Under the pieces are notes generated by a model that did not search any database, had not been told where the DNA came from, and saw only the letters and a list, made by a program, of their open reading frames with translations. Positions 60,430 through 64,000 of a DNA stretch of 64,000 bases are shown here, one piece after another (the first letter of the stretch is position 1; each line of letters opens with the position of its first letter). The position numbers and the translations under genes are program-made. Origin of the DNA: SZUA-36 sp963801195 (GTDB lineage: Bacteria; Pseudomonadota; Gammaproteobacteria; Xanthomonadales; SZUA-36); the NCBI GenBank assembly GCA_963801195.1, contig CAWDDX010000005.1, positions 1-64,000 on the forward strand, given 5' to 3'.

Positions 60430-60867
60430 TCAGCGGCACTTCACTGAGAAGTGACTTGCGAAACTCGCCGTGGAATTATCCTGAAAGAGCGTTCCCGAGC
60501 CTTCGGCACCGTCCGGCGTCTTGTTAAAATTCGCCAGCCGGCCGACACTGAATGTTTCGCCGTTATCAACGATGGTCAACACGAATTTTTCCCCGTTCTG
60601 CATTCCGGATATGATCAGGCCATCTCCATTGGTGTCGTTGACGTCCGAGGGGTCGGACTTAAAGCTGAAATAGTCCTGTTCAAGGTTGGAACACTCGACG
60701 TTAACCAGATACGCGCGTTCACCGACAACACCCTTGAAGAAACCCTTGCCGAACGGCTTGGCGGGGGCGCTTGACTTTGCCTGCATTTGAGCCGCCGGGT
60801 CATCGTGGCAACAGGTCAATGCGAAGGCGAAAATTATGATCAGGCTTACTCTTATCATTGTCGTCAC
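60430..60867 (-). CDS. Lipoprotein with EF-hand-like loop
   Basis: 145 aa. Lipobox with LTCC (Cys about 19) after a hydrophobic signal. The mature part has beta-type sequence and one acidic loop SDPSDVNDTNGDGLIISG, which follows the D-x-N/D-x-N/D-G-x-I pattern of Ca-binding EF-hand or dockerin loops. The rest (GVVGERAYLVNVECSNLEQDYFSF, TLFQDNSTASFASHFSVKCR) has no recognised domain. It has two conserved-looking Cys in the mature chain that could bond. The function is unknown. Confidence 0.75.
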   Translation of the reverse strand: MTTMIRVSLIIIFAFALTCCHDDPAAQMQAKSSAPAKPFGKGFFKGVVGERAYLVNVECSNLEQDYFSFKSDPSDVNDTNGDGLIISGMQNGEKFVLTIVDNGETFSVGRLANFNKTPDGAEGSGTLFQDNSTASFASHFSVKCR

Positions 60868-61003
60868 TTATTGCATCGTTTTGTCACAGACCGACGTTGT
60901 GGCCATCGGTTTGACCATCACCTGAAGTATAGACGGATACGCCTGGGGTTGTCAGGACAAGCAGTCAGACAGGTATGCCCGGGACCCAACCGTGCGTGAC
61001 GGC

Positions 61004-61849
61004 TTACATGGACCGGGGGTTTTCACCCAGCGTAACGCGGTCATGGTCTTGCAGGTCACGGAGGGTTTCCACGTTGATAAAGCCGGCTTCCTGCATCACT
61101 TGCCGCGTCGCGGGGCCCTGCTGCCAGCCGTGTTCAAACATCAGCCAGCCAGTTTCAACCAAAATTGGCCCGACGAGTTGGCTGATCTTACGTATGGCGC
61201 TTAAGCCATCGGGGCCGGGGGTCAGCGCATCGCGGGGTTCATAGCGAAGATCGCCCTGTTCCAGGTGGGGGTCATCGGCGTCGATATATGGCGGGTTACT
61301 GACGATCACGTGAAATTTCCCCTTCAGGGGTTCGTGCCACGAACCGCAGTGAAAGTGAATGTGGCCCAGGCCGAGACGGTTGGCATTTTCACGTGCGACC
61401 TCGATGCAGGCCGGGCTGATATCCGTGGCGTGGATCTCGCACGTTGATCGCTCCGTTGCAAGTGCCAGCGCAATGGCGCCGCTGCCCGTGCCAAGGTCTG
61501 CGATCCGCCAGTGGGTGTCCGGTGGAATTTTTGAAAGCGCAGCCTCCACCAAACGCTCTGTGTCCGGTCGCGGAATCAGTACATCAGACGTGATGGTTAA
61601 CGGCAATGACCAGAATTCAGCCGAGGCTACCAGGTAGGCAACGGGTTGACCGATCGCGCGTTGCCCGATGAGTTTTTTAAAAGCCGCCGAACGGTTGTAC
61701 GGCAGTTCCAGTTCCGGGTTTGCATACAGGAATGAGCGCTTGGACTCCAGCACATGGGCCATCAGGATTTCTGCGTCAAAACGGGCAGACGGGCTATGGG
61801 CAAGTTTTTCCCGCGCCATTGCCAACAGGTTTTTTATCGTCTGTGCCAA
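61004..61849 (-). CDS. prmC: Release factor glutamine methyltransferase PrmC
   Basis: 281 aa, SAM-dependent methylation of the GGQ glutamine of release factors. N-terminal helical domain, then SAM-binding IADLGTGSGAIALALATER and the catalytic NPPY motif (HVIVSNPPYIDADDPHLEQGDLRYEPRDAL in part). TTG start at 61849; no ATG close by fits, although an ATG 11 residues on (MAREKL) is possible. It follows the RND transporter gene by 28 nt on the same strand; the usual partner prfA is not in the window. Confidence 0.92.
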   Translation of the reverse strand: MAQTIKNLLAMAREKLAHSPSARFDAEILMAHVLESKRSFLYANPELELPYNRSAAFKKLIGQRAIGQPVAYLVASAEFWSLPLTITSDVLIPRPDTERLVEAALSKIPPDTHWRIADLGTGSGAIALALATERSTCEIHATDISPACIEVARENANRLGLGHIHFHCGSWHEPLKGKFHVIVSNPPYIDADDPHLEQGDLRYEPRDALTPGPDGLSAIRKISQLVGPILVETGWLMFEHGWQQGPATRQVMQEAGFINVETLRDLQDHDRVTLGENPRSM

Positions 61850-61877
61850 ATGATCAGCCCACCCGTGAAAACCCGGA

Positions 61878-64000
61878 TCAGGTTTCTTCTGAGGGTTGTG
61901 TTATTCCAGAAGCGCTTTTGCCGATCGTTTCTGTCTGCTGGAATCGCTGTGGAGTTACATGGGCCCACGCCTCCTTCCACCATGTTTTGAAATCGTCCAG
62001 CATCAGGTACAAGGTCGGGATCAGGAACAGGGTGATGACCGTTGCAAACAGGATACCAAACGCAAGTGAAGTTGCCATCGGAATCACCAGTTGCGCCTGC
62101 AGGCTGGTTTCGAAAACGGCGATTGGCACCAGGCCGAGAAACGTGGTCAGCGAGGTCAGCAAAATGGCACGGAAACGTACTCTCGCGGCATCTTTTACTG
62201 CTTGTTCAAGTGGTACGCCGGTTTCGCGTTCCCGGTTGACAAAATCAACCAGGATAAGGCTGTCATTCACCACCACCCCGGACAATGCGATGATGCCGAA
62301 GTAACTCGTCATGCTCACCGGGATGCCAAGGATCAGATGTCCGATCAAAGCGCCGATCGTACCGAAGGGAATGACCGCCATGATGATCAGCGGTTGCGCG
62401 TAGGATTTGAGCGGTATAGCCATCAATGCGTAGATCAGGAACACCGCGAACAAGCCGCCGCGTACCAGGTCACGCTGGATTTCAACCTGCTGTTGGCTGG
62501 CGCCACTGAGCTTGGAGCGGACACCGGGAAAATGCGCCAGCACCTGTGGCAGTTCCTTGTTCATGATGTCGTCCTGGATCTTCTTTGGTTCGTACTTCTC
62601 CTTGTCGACCTCGGCCGAAACCCGGATGGCCCGTTCGCGGTCAAACCGGCGGATAAATGAGGGGCTCTCGGTCAATTCGACCTCGGCGACCGAATGAAAG
62701 GGTACGCGTCCGCCAGCGGGTGTGCGGATTTTCATTCTGTCCAGGTAGCCGACGGAATCCCGCTCGTCCTGCGGGAAGCGGACCATCACCTTGACCTCGT
62801 CCTGGCCGCGTTGGATACGTTGCACCTCGGTACCATAAAAACCCGCCCTGACCTGGCTGGCCAGGTCCTGCAGGGTGATTCCCAGCGCCTCTGCTTCAGG
62901 TTTCAAATTCAGCTTGATTTCGGGTCGGCCACGTTCATAAGAGTTGCGGATATCGTAGAGGCCCTCGTAGGTGTTCATCCTGCGCACCAGTTCCTGTGAT
63001 GCCCGGCCGACCTGCTCGATATTGGCCCCGATCAACTGGATGGAAATGGCCGCGCCTCCGCCCGGTCCGGTGGCGGCTGAAAAGCCCAGTTGTTTTACCC
63101 CGGGGAGTTCGCCGACATTTTCACGCCAGCGGCGCAATACTTCGGTTCCCGATATGACCGCTTTTTCATCCTTGACCAGCTCGGTGATGACCTGCCCCCC
63201 GGTTTCGCCCTGGGCAAAAGACAGCACGCTGGAAACCACGGCGCCCGATTCCTCGCCCTGTTCCTTGCTGACTTCGGCGTCCAGTCTCCATAATCCTTCC
63301 TGCACCTGTCGGATCACATCGTGCGTACGTTCTGCCGGTGTGCCCTCGTTCATCAGGATATCCACACGCAGGAAATCTGCCATGATGTCCGGAAAAAATA
63401 CCGAGCGCAGAATGCCGCCGACGAGCAGGCCGACGGATAGAATCAGCATGGATATGAATATTGAAAGGGTCAGGTAGCGGCGTTTCAGACACCTGTCCAG
63501 CAATGGCAGGTAGTATCGATCGACAAAAATATGCAGACCTTCGCTGAAAAACCGTTGGAAGCGGACGAACCTGTTGTGCGTGTCTTCACCGTATTGTTTG
63601 ACTTTCATGTGCGCGAGATGCGCGGGCAGAATCAACTTTGATTCGATCAGTGAAAAAACCAGGCAGAGCGTAACGACCCAGCCAATCGAGGCGAAAAATT
63701 TCCCCATTATGCCGCTGATCATCAGTATCGGGATAAATGCGGCCATGGTGGTCAATACACCAAAAGTGGCCGGCATGGCCACCTTGTGAACGCCTTCGAG
63801 GACGTTGTCAAGCGAATGGCCCTTTGCTCGCATGTTGGTGTAGGCACTTTCACCGATGACGATGGCGTCGTCCACGATGATACCGAGTACCAGGATAAAA
63901 CCGAACAAACTGATGAGGTTGACGGTGATGCCGAATACGGGCATCAGGAAGAAGGTGCCAAGGAACGCGACCGGCAAACCCACCATGACCCAGAAGGCCA
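61878..64000 (-). CDS. RND-family efflux transporter (5' end outside window)
   Basis: At least 706 aa visible, about two thirds of an HAE1/AcrB-type resistance-nodulation-division permease. The frame is open to the window edge (AFWVMVGLPVAFLG). Visible: TM4 motif LILGIIVDDAIVIGE (Asp-Asp), large periplasmic loop 2, and the C-terminal half with GVVVNDSLILVDFVNRERE and ALTTFLGLVPI-like segments; ends GITQPSEET. It pumps drugs or metabolites across the envelope with periplasmic adaptor and channel partners not seen here. The start lies beyond position 64000. Confidence 0.9.
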   Translation of the reverse strand, partial: AFWVMVGLPVAFLGTFFLMPVFGITVNLISLFGFILVLGIIVDDAIVIGESAYTNMRAKGHSLDNVLEGVHKVAMPATFGVLTTMAAFIPILMISGIMGKFFASIGWVVTLCLVFSLIESKLILPAHLAHMKVKQYGEDTHNRFVRFQRFFSEGLHIFVDRYYLPLLDRCLKRRYLTLSIFISMLILSVGLLVGGILRSVFFPDIMADFLRVDILMNEGTPAERTHDVIRQVQEGLWRLDAEVSKEQGEESGAVVSSVLSFAQGETGGQVITELVKDEKAVISGTEVLRRWRENVGELPGVKQLGFSAATGPGGGAAISIQLIGANIEQVGRASQELVRRMNTYEGLYDIRNSYERGRPEIKLNLKPEAEALGITLQDLASQVRAGFYGTEVQRIQRGQDEVKVMVRFPQDERDSVGYLDRMKIRTPAGGRVPFHSVAEVELTESPSFIRRFDRERAIRVSAEVDKEKYEPKKIQDDIMNKELPQVLAHFPGVRSKLSGASQQQVEIQRDLVRGGLFAVFLIYALMAIPLKSYAQPLIIMAVIPFGTIGALIGHLILGIPVSMTSYFGIIALSGVVVNDSLILVDFVNRERETGVPLEQAVKDAARVRFRAILLTSLTTFLGLVPIAVFETSLQAQLVIPMATSLAFGILFATVITLFLIPTLYLMLDDFKTWWKEAWAHVTPQRFQQTETIGKSASGITQPSEET

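Noticed and set aside
1..64000. CRISPR arrays, prophage or integrative genes
   Set aside because: No spaced direct repeats, integrase, recombinase or phage structural genes were seen; the accessory block is inferred only from the flanking aacS duplication.
1..64000. tRNA and rRNA genes
   Set aside because: No anticodon-stem and TTCGA-loop combinations were recognised in the intergenic spaces, though a dedicated scan would be more reliable than reading by eye.

Overview
The window is a 64 kb chromosomal stretch from a Gram-negative bacterium, almost certainly a free-living, aerobic gammaproteobacterium. The evidence is the canonical order rpsB-tsf-pyrH-frr-uppS-cdsA-dxr-rseP-bamA-skp-lpxD-fabZ-lpxA-lpxB-rnhB, plus lipid A and outer-membrane genes, a TonB-dependent receptor and an ETF/ETF-QO system. 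I cannot name the genus. I saw no rRNA, tRNA, CRISPR array, transposase, integrase or phage gene.

Layout. (1) 0.03-15.8 kb, minus strand except the first gene: translation and envelope biogenesis superoperon, meeting a convergent TlpA-like thioredoxin gene. The part at about 450-3440 is densely interrupted by single-base frame breaks in tlpA, rnhB, lpxB, lpxA and fabZ. Several are essential genes and the repaired lengths match the families, so these look like sequence errors. rpsB carries a long repeat-rich, Lys/Ala-rich C-terminal tail. (2) 15.8-24.4 kb: a PLDc_N/TPR membrane protein, a secreted beta-propeller, tyrosine-catabolism genes (FAH family, maiA), a DUF4398/OmpA lipoprotein pair, a YdcH-like protein, and reverse transsulfuration (cystathionine beta-synthase and gamma-lyase/synthase). 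(3) 24.4-38.6 kb: an accessory block. A LysR regulator is divergent from gabD-gabT. A three-gene operon follows (TPR-sulfotransferase, SxxK lipoprotein hydrolase, MFS transporter), then a TonB-dependent receptor, a nitrilase-family amidase and a MocR regulator with an extra C-terminal domain. A fragment of the 3' end of acetoacetyl-CoA synthetase lies on the left, in the same orientation as the full gene on the right, which suggests the block was inserted. (4) 38.6-45.5 kb: acetoacetyl-CoA synthetase, etfA, etfB, ETF-QO and a dicarboxylate/amino-acid:cation symporter. (5) 45.5-49.2 kb: a TetR-controlled ABC-2 exporter operon with a perfect 20-bp palindromic operator. (6) 49.2-64 kb: dusA, a citrulline-hydrolase-like amidinotransferase, a PhoPQ-like two-component system with a MITE-like element between its genes, mazG, rmuC, a DUF2092/small Arg-rich peptide/DUF3313 cassette, cardiolipin synthase, a class II glutamine amidotransferase, an EF-hand-like lipoprotein, prmC and a truncated RND transporter.

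How the genes may work together. The most system-like part is the accessory block. Two nearly identical 34-bp sites, each with CTGG half-sites 23 bp apart, lie upstream of the TonB receptor and of the amidase, the latter just downstream of the MocR gene. I infer that this MocR regulates an uptake and amide-hydrolysis module, whose amino-acid product could enter the neighbouring GabT/GabD-like transaminase and dehydrogenase pathway to a succinate-type intermediate. The substrate is unknown.
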